From the NCBI RefSeq assembly GCF_013248905.1, contig NZ_JABRVS010000001.1, forward strand, positions 124,001-188,000: a DNA stretch of 64,000 nucleotides. Reading direction: 5' to 3'. The notes under the pieces are model-generated. The model worked only from the letters and a program-made list of their open reading frames with translations, did not search any database and had not been told where the DNA came from. Positions 34,173-41,858 of the stretch are shown piece after piece. Within the stretch, counting starts at the first letter, position 1, and each line of letters starts with the position of its first letter. The translations under genes were made by a program, and so were the position numbers. The stretch is from Shewanella sp. VB17 (GTDB lineage Bacteria; Pseudomonadota; Gammaproteobacteria; Enterobacterales; Shewanellaceae).

Positions 34173-36551
34173 TTAAAAAGGTGGCGTCACCCAGTCACCT
34201 TCAAAGATCAGCTCAATGCTCTGCACTTTCGTTAAATCAAATTTTTCATGTTCAAAAAGCTTGACTGTCCAGGTGCTAAACGGTGTTGGTTTAAAATAGA
34301 AGGCACCAAAGTCTTCAGCAACCTCACCAGAAGTGATCTCTGTATACTCTTGACCTTCTTTTTCATAGGAATAGGTTCGATCGGACTCTTTAGTATTAAA
34401 AAGATACGCTTGGTCTTGATAGAAATCTCTGAATTCTCCAGTGTGCGTCAGTTGAAATTCATACCGCCCACCTTCCAATTCCTCACCGAGTAGCCTCACA
34501 CCAATACGCTCTAAGCGCACCCGCTCTTTATTGTTAAATATCCCTGCACCAAAACTGTTATGGTTTTGCTCATCAATAATAAAAGTAAACTCTCCGGTTT
34601 CCTTTAATCGATTCAGCATGGTCTCGTCAGTGAGTTCAGTACTCGTCCAGAAAGTCTGCGGTGGATTGCCGTAAAAGGTTTCAACCACTTGGGTTAATTG
34701 CTCATTCATTGAAACCAAATTCTGATTATATTCCAGATAACTGGCATTAGCGCTTGGCACAACGGTACTGTCGTGAAAGGTATGGTACTTATATGCAGCA
34801 TTATAATTCAATTGAGCACTGTAAAGTGGTCGCTTGAAAAAGTTATAAGCACGATATAGGTAGCGCTCGACTTTTTCCAAAGCCTGCTCATCACTGCCTA
34901 ACTCCTCAATATATTGACTAACTTGCATATAATCATCTTCAATAGCTTGTTTGGCTAGCTGAAGTTCGGCCAGTCGATAGGTTTCAAGTATGATAGTAAG
35001 CTGAGTACTTGATGCACTTGAACCCGTTGTTATTAGTTTACTGAGTTCATTTTTGTACTCTCGGGTACCAAGGATTTCTAGCTTTTCAGCAGCACCCAGA
35101 GTTGTATCAATGTCTATTTTAGCCAAGTCCCACTCAAGAGTTGCACTTTCTATGCTGGGAATAGAAAGATCCGAGTCTTGTAATATTTGGTTTAACTCTG
35201 CAGTTATTTTATTGGTTTTAATCAGCTCTAAAAGACGTGTAATATTTCCCATTAGCTTGTTAATTTTAGTAATATTGTCTCCTATATTCGTCAGCTTTTT
35301 AGCGATATTCACGCCTTGCTGAGCACTATCAGCGGCTTCACCGATAGCCTCTGCCGCGCCCGCCAATGCCGCTGGACCAATGGTAAAAGCTGATATTACA
35401 GAGGTTGCCAATTCACTTAACGCCGAAAAAACATCAAGCACCAAAGAAAAACCAAATCGAGTTTGGTAGCTGATTATGCCTGCTCTAAACTTGTCTCTAG
35501 CCGCTATAATAGCCACTTCTTGCAGTTCGAAAGCGTTCAACTTTCTTGTAAGAGAAGCTTGTATACGTTCTATTTTTGAGATTTGAGTATTAACAATACC
35601 CTCTTGCGCATTCAATGCGTTATCTAGCTTCTCCAACATAAGCGCTGCACTCGCTTGCCTAGCCTCAATATCAATCTGATGATTTTCAAATTGATCATAT
35701 TCACTTTGATAGGCTTCCATCGCATCGAGGATTTGCCCATAATTGTTGGAGTAGACATCAAGATTCAACACTGGCACATAATTTTGCGCCTTTTGGGAGG
35801 AGCTATAAAACAAATTCAAACTTTTTAACGCACGGAAAATATCACCAAAGTTTTCTTCGTTTTCTTCATTTATCAAAGTAGAAGAATGACCTAGCAAAGT
35901 AGCATACCAATCTAACATTTCTAGGGTGAGCACAGACTGACTGTCAAAAATAGATGCACTTAAATCATATGCATTATTAAATATATAGTCTTTATTATTA
36001 CCTAATAGTGCAATGATGCCCGCAATAGTGCTTTCATCATAGGTCACTCTTTCATTACCCAATATATTCATATATTTAAATTGATAGCCAGATGATCTAT
36101 CTTCAACCCACGTACTATGACCACTTGGTGATGTGATCAATATTTTTGCTGGTTCAATTTCATCCGCAACCACTGTCACTGTAGTGATAGGATGGCTATC
36201 TCTTTGTATGAACGCTAAGCTACTTGTACCTGTGATCACACGCGCCAAAACAAAAATATTTTTTCCTGCTATGTTTTCAATGACAGATTCATCGATAACA
36301 AGGGTATCTGCAATAAATACATATGTCTTTGCGCTAGGATATTGGCTGAACGTCTCTTTTAGATCACTTGCATTAAGCAGCATGTCTTGTTTAACAACTT
36401 GCCCTGCAACAGTTGAATCTGTAACACCTTGATAATGGCTAGGAAGGTATTGTGGCTCCGCAACTTGATAATGGTCGGTCCAGGGGCTAGCTAGCGTGCC
36501 TTGATGCACCAGTAACATTCCGATAAAAATAGCGTTTTTTTTAAATGACAT
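34173..36551 (-). CDS. Secreted large coiled-coil component of the toxin operon, 792 residues
   Basis: The ATG at 36551, behind GGAGA, gives MSFKKNAIFIGMLLVHQGTLA, a signal peptide; the frame reaches 36602 without a better start. Residues ~25-240 are beta-rich (TYVFIADTLVIDESVIENIAGKNIFVLARVI, reminiscent of a beta-helix or jelly-roll). Residues ~270-400 are coiled coil. A hydrophobic stretch follows (LVLDVFSALSELATSVISAFTIGPAALAGAAEAIGEAA), then more coiled coil. The last ~130 residues are a beta domain with GRYEFQLTHTGEFRDFYQDQAYLF. The helical core with a membrane-active segment is compatible with a third pore-toxin component, but sequence similarity to the two flanking proteins is not visible. 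Function is inferred from the operon. Confidence 0.55.
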   Translation of the reverse strand: MSFKKNAIFIGMLLVHQGTLASPWTDHYQVAEPQYLPSHYQGVTDSTVAGQVVKQDMLLNASDLKETFSQYPSAKTYVFIADTLVIDESVIENIAGKNIFVLARVITGTSSLAFIQRDSHPITTVTVVADEIEPAKILITSPSGHSTWVEDRSSGYQFKYMNILGNERVTYDESTIAGIIALLGNNKDYIFNNAYDLSASIFDSQSVLTLEMLDWYATLLGHSSTLINEENEENFGDIFRALKSLNLFYSSSQKAQNYVPVLNLDVYSNNYGQILDAMEAYQSEYDQFENHQIDIEARQASAALMLEKLDNALNAQEGIVNTQISKIERIQASLTRKLNAFELQEVAIIAARDKFRAGIISYQTRFGFSLVLDVFSALSELATSVISAFTIGPAALAGAAEAIGEAADSAQQGVNIAKKLTNIGDNITKINKLMGNITRLLELIKTNKITAELNQILQDSDLSIPSIESATLEWDLAKIDIDTTLGAAEKLEILGTREYKNELSKLITTGSSASSTQLTIILETYRLAELQLAKQAIEDDYMQVSQYIEELGSDEQALEKVERYLYRAYNFFKRPLYSAQLNYNAAYKYHTFHDSTVVPSANASYLEYNQNLVSMNEQLTQVVETFYGNPPQTFWTSTELTDETMLNRLKETGEFTFIIDEQNHNSFGAGIFNNKERVRLERIGVRLLGEELEGGRYEFQLTHTGEFRDFYQDQAYLFNTKESDRTYSYEKEGQEYTEITSGEVAEDFGAFYFKPTPFSTWTVKLFEHEKFDLTKVQSIELIFEGDWVTPPF

Positions 36552-36577
36552 AATCACATCTCCTAATAAATTGATAT

Positions 36578-36600
36578 GGGGCAAGCCAAGGGCTTGCCCC
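36578..36600 (-). promoter_or_regulatory. Intercistronic hairpin in the toxin operon (first gap)
   Basis: GGGGCAAGCC and GGCTTGCCCC pair perfectly around a three-base loop in the 56-base gap between the 407-aa gene and the 809-aa frame's real start. It is very stable and lacks a T tract. Its placement just upstream of the ribosome-binding site suggests control of message stability or partial termination. Confidence 0.6.
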
Positions 36601-36607
36601 AATCAAA

Positions 36608-37831
36608 CTATTCGCTACCTGAAGTTACATAAGCGTTTCTCACCCATCCTTCTGAGCTCTCCTTCACACCGTCCCACTCCTCTTCTAACGTATCTAATTG
36701 TGCAAGTGTGAGAGCTGTTGCTACTTCGACGACAGGATTATCAATGACACCTTCACTTTGAGCCGTTTCAAGTGTTGCTAAGATGGCATCAAGCTTACCC
36801 ACCATGACGCTCCAGCCGCCTTTGAGTTTTTCTAATGATGTAAGCGCATTGGATATTTGCTGACGAGTATTATCAATGCTGCTATTGGCGACTATCCAAG
36901 ATGCATAAGTCAGTTCCTCTGTATCCAAAGTATCTGCCAACGCTTTCAAATCATCTTTAAGAAAATTAATTTCTGTTCTTAACGCTATCGCCTTTGCCGT
37001 TCCTGCAGCGGCGGCGGAAATGGAAGCAATGGCCCCAAAAGGAAAAGCGACGGTGACATAGGTCGGTGATGTGGATGCCACTGTGACCCATTTACTCCAT
37101 TCTTGTTGTTTCTCTTCAATTGAATCTTGCAGCTGATCAATTTTTATTTTTGTTGCTGAACCATCATTTTCTAATATTTCTGCATTGCTCTGCTGTACTA
37201 GAGACAACTCTTGCTTCTCTTCGTCCAACGTATTAATAAATGAAGTAAGACCATCACCTAGCTCATCAGCTTCGCTATAGTACCCTTCAGCTTGAGTCTG
37301 CATTAGCTCTAAGAATGATTTAAGAGTGACTAAACTTGATAGGGCTAATTCTTGATCCCCGGATATAAGCGCATCCAAGAGTTGTTGAGACCAATGTGGG
37401 ATGCCATATGCCGGATTCGTATAAGACATGGTCGAGGTAGCGTATGCGCTAATGCTATTCGCAAGATCAACCATTTGGTCGCGATAGCCATTAGGGTCTA
37501 GCCATTGACCTGCAATGTCATGAACACTTTCATAACTGCCAAGCAGCTCTTGATAGTTGTAGCCAAACTCAAGTGAGTCAGACATCTTAAAACGATTACG
37601 CATTGCCTCTTCGGTAATAGGCAATGTCCTTGCCGTAATAGCAAATACCTGAATGACAGCCCATTCATCACTGTCTAGTACGAAGTTTTCTGTTTCTTCT
37701 CCTGTATCCGATTCAACTGTTTCAGTAAATTCATCCGCAGGTAGAAGCACATTATCGCGTTCTTGAGCATGCAGGTTAGTGCTAAACATCGTGACTAGAA
37801 AAATAGCGAGTACATTTTTTTTAAATTCCAT
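36608..37831 (-). CDS. Secreted alpha-pore-forming-toxin-like protein, first gene of the operon
   Basis: The protein has 407 residues with signal peptide MEFKKNVLAIFLVTMFSTNLHA. The mature protein is almost all helical. A hydrophobic hairpin lies at residues ~256-285 (TVAFPFGAIASISAAAAGTAKAIAL), flanked by coiled coils (e.g. 200-250, 286-330). This is the architecture of HBL/NHE, XaxA/YaxA and MakA toxins, and the ~400-residue size fits. It is the parent-like short paralogue of the 636-residue protein without the lectin extension. The family name is given as architecture-based; a structure prediction would settle it. Confidence 0.65.
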   Translation of the reverse strand: MEFKKNVLAIFLVTMFSTNLHAQERDNVLLPADEFTETVESDTGEETENFVLDSDEWAVIQVFAITARTLPITEEAMRNRFKMSDSLEFGYNYQELLGSYESVHDIAGQWLDPNGYRDQMVDLANSISAYATSTMSYTNPAYGIPHWSQQLLDALISGDQELALSSLVTLKSFLELMQTQAEGYYSEADELGDGLTSFINTLDEEKQELSLVQQSNAEILENDGSATKIKIDQLQDSIEEKQQEWSKWVTVASTSPTYVTVAFPFGAIASISAAAAGTAKAIALRTEINFLKDDLKALADTLDTEELTYASWIVANSSIDNTRQQISNALTSLEKLKGGWSVMVGKLDAILATLETAQSEGVIDNPVVEVATALTLAQLDTLEEEWDGVKESSEGWVRNAYVTSGSE

Positions 37832-38867
37832 GCTTATCCCCTTAACATAATAGTCAATTAATTAGTTTACAAAAAAAACAATATAAGTAGCATTCTCCCT
37901 CATAGGCATGACCCTAGATAAATGACTGGGTTAATTAAATTTTAAATAGAAATAAAATTATTTTAAAAACAACATTAAATCTAAAAAACAATGTTTAAAT
38001 TTATTTATATAGCGCAAAGAAAAACCCAACAGGGTAATTAAAATCAACTAACGTTAAAGTGAAATTTAATTGACTCGACACCTACAAATAAACAATTCAT
38101 CAAGAAAAGTTTAAAAAATGTAACCAGTGCGATGTGATGTATAAAAATATGACATATTGAGTTCCATTATTATAGTTGTAAGCTCATTTTGTAGCCATTA
38201 CAGTAACACCAAAGTATTACTTGTCAATACCTTTTGATCACTTTTAGAGCAATTATGTTTTTTATGTAATTCAACGGTATGACTTAACACCTAGATGTAG
38301 CGCTATAATCTCAATAAAAATAAAATGACAATACCGCCAATGAAATAGAATTAACTCACTCATTTACTATTAGAATTACCAAGCACTAAAAACAACTAAG
38401 ATAATAAATCACATCAACCCAGTTATTAATAAGTAACCACCTTGTTAATTATTAATATGGTAACAGGTTGACAAAATCAAATAACGAATTTAAATATCAA
38501 GATGTTTAGCATAATAATAATGTGCTTTCTGAAACGTTGGCGGTATCAAACAATCAAAATTAAACCATAGAGATAACCACTGAAAAATCTACTTTTTACA
38601 TTTAAACTCATCCAACAAGCATTATTTTTTCTTATTTAAAAACCAAAAGGCTAAAGTGAACCAAACTCAAGAATACCAACAATTAAACAACAAACAAATC
38701 TGAACCAATAGAGAAAGTGGCATTTTTGTTTCAATAATGTACAGTGCACGCTGTTTAACGTCAGTTGTTATGATAAGTGCTTGCTAGATCTCAGCGACTT
38801 ACTAACACCGTAAGTAAACACTAAAAAATAATAAATAATAAATAATAAATAATAAATAAAGGAAAAT
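37832..38867. other. AT-rich 1-kb divergent promoter region of the toxin locus
   Basis: I see no gene. The region is extremely AT-rich by eye, with many runs of A and T, as expected for DNA bound and silenced by H-NS-type proteins. It separates the toxin operon from the divergent 369-aa gene and must contain both promoters. It ends in the heptamer repeat at 38828-38859. Confidence 0.5.
38828..38859 (+). repeat. Heptanucleotide tandem repeat (ATAATAA x4) in a 5' leader
   Basis: Four perfect copies of ATAATAA plus ATAA run directly into the AAGGA ribosome-binding site of the gene at 38868. Copy-number change would alter leader or promoter spacing rather than the reading frame, so it is a candidate contingency repeat. 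Confidence 0.6.
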
Positions 38868-39977
38868 ATGATGTTAGTTAAATTAGCTTACAGCCTCTGG
38901 TTAAACACTTATGTAATCAAAACTATTTTAGTTAGTTGTAGCATATTATGCTCAATGGCTTTAGCAGCAAATCCTCACTTAACAGCGAGTAAAAAGGGCA
39001 AAATGACTCCTGCGGCAAGTGTGATAACGCTCAATAATATGATGTTTCCTCTCTATCAAACCGCGTTAACTTCATTTAAGACAGAGCTAATGGATCAACA
39101 CCCAGTCATATTGGGCTTATTCTCGGGAGCGGGTGGACGTTTTATGTTATATCGGCCGGGAATGGCACCGCTAGAAGCGCCTGCGGCCCCAGAAGCATAT
39201 CAGTTTGCCAAATCCATTGGTCACGCAAGTATGGCTATTTATCAAATAGTCAGTGCCATAGACCCTTCAACTGACAATTCATGGAAGCAGCCTATGCTAG
39301 TCTATTTAAAAGCGAATCAAGCAGCCTTAAAAAACCTTAAGTTAATTAAAGCTACCACAAAAGATCGGCACATTTTTCAAGCTGTCCTTGTTCGTAATAT
39401 TAATGTGATGAGTCGCTGGCTTGAAAATGGCACTTTTAATAAGGATGAAATTAAACGCTTTGCTAGAGATTCAAAACCTTTTATTACAGAATTAATTGAT
39501 ATTGCTGTTATTTATCAGGTAAATCATTGGGTTGAGGTACTTAGTCAGTGGAAAAAAATGCTCGGTAACGACTGGGATAATACCTACGCCATGACTAACA
39601 CCTTGTACGTCGCACGTCAGAACAATATTCTTTTTCTGATTTTAGCCCAATTTATGGGAATGGAAGCCATTAATAGACGTCTGATAATGATTGAGACCAC
39701 CGAATTTACCATTGAGCCTGACAAGATGCTTAACCTACTGGCTCGGATCCTTTCCGATCGAGTGCTAGGAGAGGTGTTTTTTAATGACAATATGCTGATG
39801 GATACCGAACTTTTAAGTTCTGGCGTCAGAGACGCATTAACTCAGGCAATGTCACTGGCGGGTAAAAAAGCAATTTTTCCAAGTCCAGTGCCCTTCAATA
39901 GTAACCAATGGCCTTGGCGAACCGATCCAAACATGGGAAGCGGCGCCAGAACGATGCAAGAGACCGATAGCAAATAG
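38868..39977 (+). CDS. Secreted protein of unknown function, divergent from the toxin operon
   Basis: The 369 residues have an N-terminal hydrophobic segment (VIKTILVSCSILCSMALAANP) that reads as a signal peptide. The remainder is alpha-helical, with a short aromatic/aliphatic region (ILFLILAQFMGMEAINRRLIMIE). I recognise no family. AGGA lies four bases ahead of the ATG. Its position opposite the secreted toxin operon, across a shared AT-rich promoter zone, suggests a linked role such as protection, secretion or a further component. That is inference only. Confidence 0.6.
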   Translation: MMLVKLAYSLWLNTYVIKTILVSCSILCSMALAANPHLTASKKGKMTPAASVITLNNMMFPLYQTALTSFKTELMDQHPVILGLFSGAGGRFMLYRPGMAPLEAPAAPEAYQFAKSIGHASMAIYQIVSAIDPSTDNSWKQPMLVYLKANQAALKNLKLIKATTKDRHIFQAVLVRNINVMSRWLENGTFNKDEIKRFARDSKPFITELIDIAVIYQVNHWVEVLSQWKKMLGNDWDNTYAMTNTLYVARQNNILFLILAQFMGMEAINRRLIMIETTEFTIEPDKMLNLLARILSDRVLGEVFFNDNMLMDTELLSSGVRDALTQAMSLAGKKAIFPSPVPFNSNQWPWRTDPNMGSGARTMQETDSK

Positions 39978-40085
39978 TATTGGTTATTTTTGATGACCGA
40001 ACCATGTATTGTGTACTTTATCTAATCGACTATTTATTTTAATCTATTTATAATGGCGCAATGTTCCCTTATGTTTGAGTAACTG

Positions 40086-41021
40086 ATGAATTTAGATGAG
40101 ATAATAACTTGCTTTAGTAATGAGTTAACAGAACTACCTGTTGAGGCGTTATTGAGTGCAAGAGAGTTGTGGCCCGAACTTCTACCCATTATTGACGAAT
40201 TAATGCAGCGGTTTATTGTCGAGGAACACTTAGATTATTCAGAACTTAACTTACTCTTTTTCAGTATTACCATGATCATCGATCGTAAGCAGTTTGATCG
40301 CTTTGATTCTTTAATTAACTTAACCAATAGAGGTGATTGGCCGTTAAGAGACCTTTTTGGGGATTTTATTAGCATGGGCCTACCCACGGCATACTACATT
40401 TTGGCTCAGGGTAAGCCTGATAAACTGTGTGGTATTGTTCATTCCCATGAGGCCGGGGATTTTATTAAAATGGCCGCAATAGGAACCTTATTTGCTCAGT
40501 TAGATACAGAACAAATAACTCACGAGACATTGAATGGTTTTTTCCCCGAGTTCATTAAAAATTTAGTTAATAATCATCAATCAAGCGCTTTACTTTACTT
40601 AGCTAATGAACTTATCTCTTATCAATTTGATCAATATCGACCTCAGTTTACAGATTTAATCAATCAAGGTGTTATGGACAATGGCCCCATTGAAAACCAG
40701 CCAATTCTTGATTGGGATAATGGCTGTATTGGGGATTCTGACTGGGAAAAGGGTTTTGTCAGTGGCGACTTTGATGTCATTGATTTTTACGCTCAATGGT
40801 CGGATTTTTCGCCCGAAGATAATATCAGCGATGAGGATATAGCAGATGAAGAGCTTGAGAATATCCTAAAGAATATGATGTACTCAAATAATGAGCTTGG
40901 TGGCATGGATATCGACAGTTATGCTTTACAACAACCCTATGTTGCTGAAATCAAAGTGGGCCGTAATGATCCTTGTCCCTGTGATAGTGGTAAGAAATTC
41001 AAGAAGTGTTGTCTTGTGTAA
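40086..41021 (+). CDS. DUF1186-type protein with C-terminal SEC-C zinc motif
   Basis: The 311 residues have no signal peptide. The body is helical and matches the DUF1186 pattern as I recall it (SARELWPELLPIIDELM, PLRDLFGDFISMGLPTAYYILAQGKPDKL). The C-terminus KVGRNDPCPCDSGKKFKKCCLV is a textbook SEC-C motif (C-P-C-x8-C-C), which binds zinc. SEC-C tails occur on SecA and on several cytoplasmic proteins, where they help bind partners. The function of DUF1186 proteins is unknown. Monocistronic. Confidence 0.8.
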   Translation: MNLDEIITCFSNELTELPVEALLSARELWPELLPIIDELMQRFIVEEHLDYSELNLLFFSITMIIDRKQFDRFDSLINLTNRGDWPLRDLFGDFISMGLPTAYYILAQGKPDKLCGIVHSHEAGDFIKMAAIGTLFAQLDTEQITHETLNGFFPEFIKNLVNNHQSSALLYLANELISYQFDQYRPQFTDLINQGVMDNGPIENQPILDWDNGCIGDSDWEKGFVSGDFDVIDFYAQWSDFSPEDNISDEDIADEELENILKNMMYSNNELGGMDIDSYALQQPYVAEIKVGRNDPCPCDSGKKFKKCCLV

Positions 41022-41045
41022 ACAAAGTTAAAATTGGACACAGTA

Positions 41046-41076
41046 GCGATGAACAGGTTACATCGCAATCTCTTTT
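41046..41076 (+). terminator. Probable terminator after the SEC-C gene
   Basis: GCGATG and CATCGC pair around a nine-base loop, and six T residues follow after AATCTC. The stem is short, so the call is moderate. Confidence 0.45.
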
Positions 41077-41105
41077 TTCATACACCAGAAACGGCTATCG
41101 CTCTT

Positions 41106-41552
41106 TTAAATTTCGGCAATTAACTTGGAGGTTTTTTTAGACTCTAAAGAAATTGCCGATTTAAAATAGAAAACTTCTACCAAGTTTTCTTGTGCATATC
41201 TTTTTTCACATAAACCATTTGAATAACAACCACCTAGATAAGCAGAAGCTTCTTTTAGGCCCATTGAGCTATTAAGTGCTAAGTCAGCTGCCGTAACTAG
41301 CCCATCATGTGAAGTAGCAATTTTTAACACTAGGTTTTCAATTTTATTATTTTTTAATTTTGATTTGTGTCGCTTTATGGATAACGAAATTAACCCAAAA
41401 ACGAGTGTGAGTATGCCAAAAGCTATTGTGACTGAAATATAATTCTCTTTAGTACTAAAGAAAGTAAAAGTCATTACCAAAATACAGCATACAGTCGTAG
41501 CAAGTGACGTTAAATAAATAAGAGTCAAAAAAATAAATTTTAACTTTTCCAT
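41106..41552 (-). CDS. Small membrane protein with a C-terminal winged-helix-like domain
   Basis: The ATG at 41552, about eight bases after GGAGAAG, gives 148 residues starting MEKLKFIFLTLIYL; the TTG at 41570 overlaps that ribosome-binding site. Two transmembrane helices (residues ~5-25 and ~38-58) precede a basic linker (KRHKSKLKNNKIEN). A ~70-residue soluble part follows (LVLKIATSHDGLVTAADLALNSSMGLKEASAYLGGCYSNGLCEKRY) with the rhythm of a winged helix. No family is recognised. It may sense or regulate at the membrane, but there is no partner gene to support this. Confidence 0.6.
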   Translation of the reverse strand: MEKLKFIFLTLIYLTSLATTVCCILVMTFTFFSTKENYISVTIAFGILTLVFGLISLSIKRHKSKLKNNKIENLVLKIATSHDGLVTAADLALNSSMGLKEASAYLGGCYSNGLCEKRYAQENLVEVFYFKSAISLESKKTSKLIAEI

Positions 41553-41858
41553 GTTTGAATACTTCTCCAATGTTTCATAAAATATGAAACCCTGTTAATG
41601 GGCAAAATGCTAGACCTAAAGCACAGGTGTTTATGGGTGCCAAAAATCATTCACTAGAACCAGTTTACCACAGTAGCAGTAGCAGTAAATGTATAGCGAG
41701 GGCAAACCTGAAGATGAGGCGTAGCTGGTAAAGTTCACCTCCCATAAACACGTGACCAGAATTAGTTGACCATTACACATCCACACCTTGGTCTTTACAA
41801 GCAGTGTGCTGCTTCGATTGCTTCTTTTTGTTGAAAAATTTACTGTTTTTTGAGGCGA

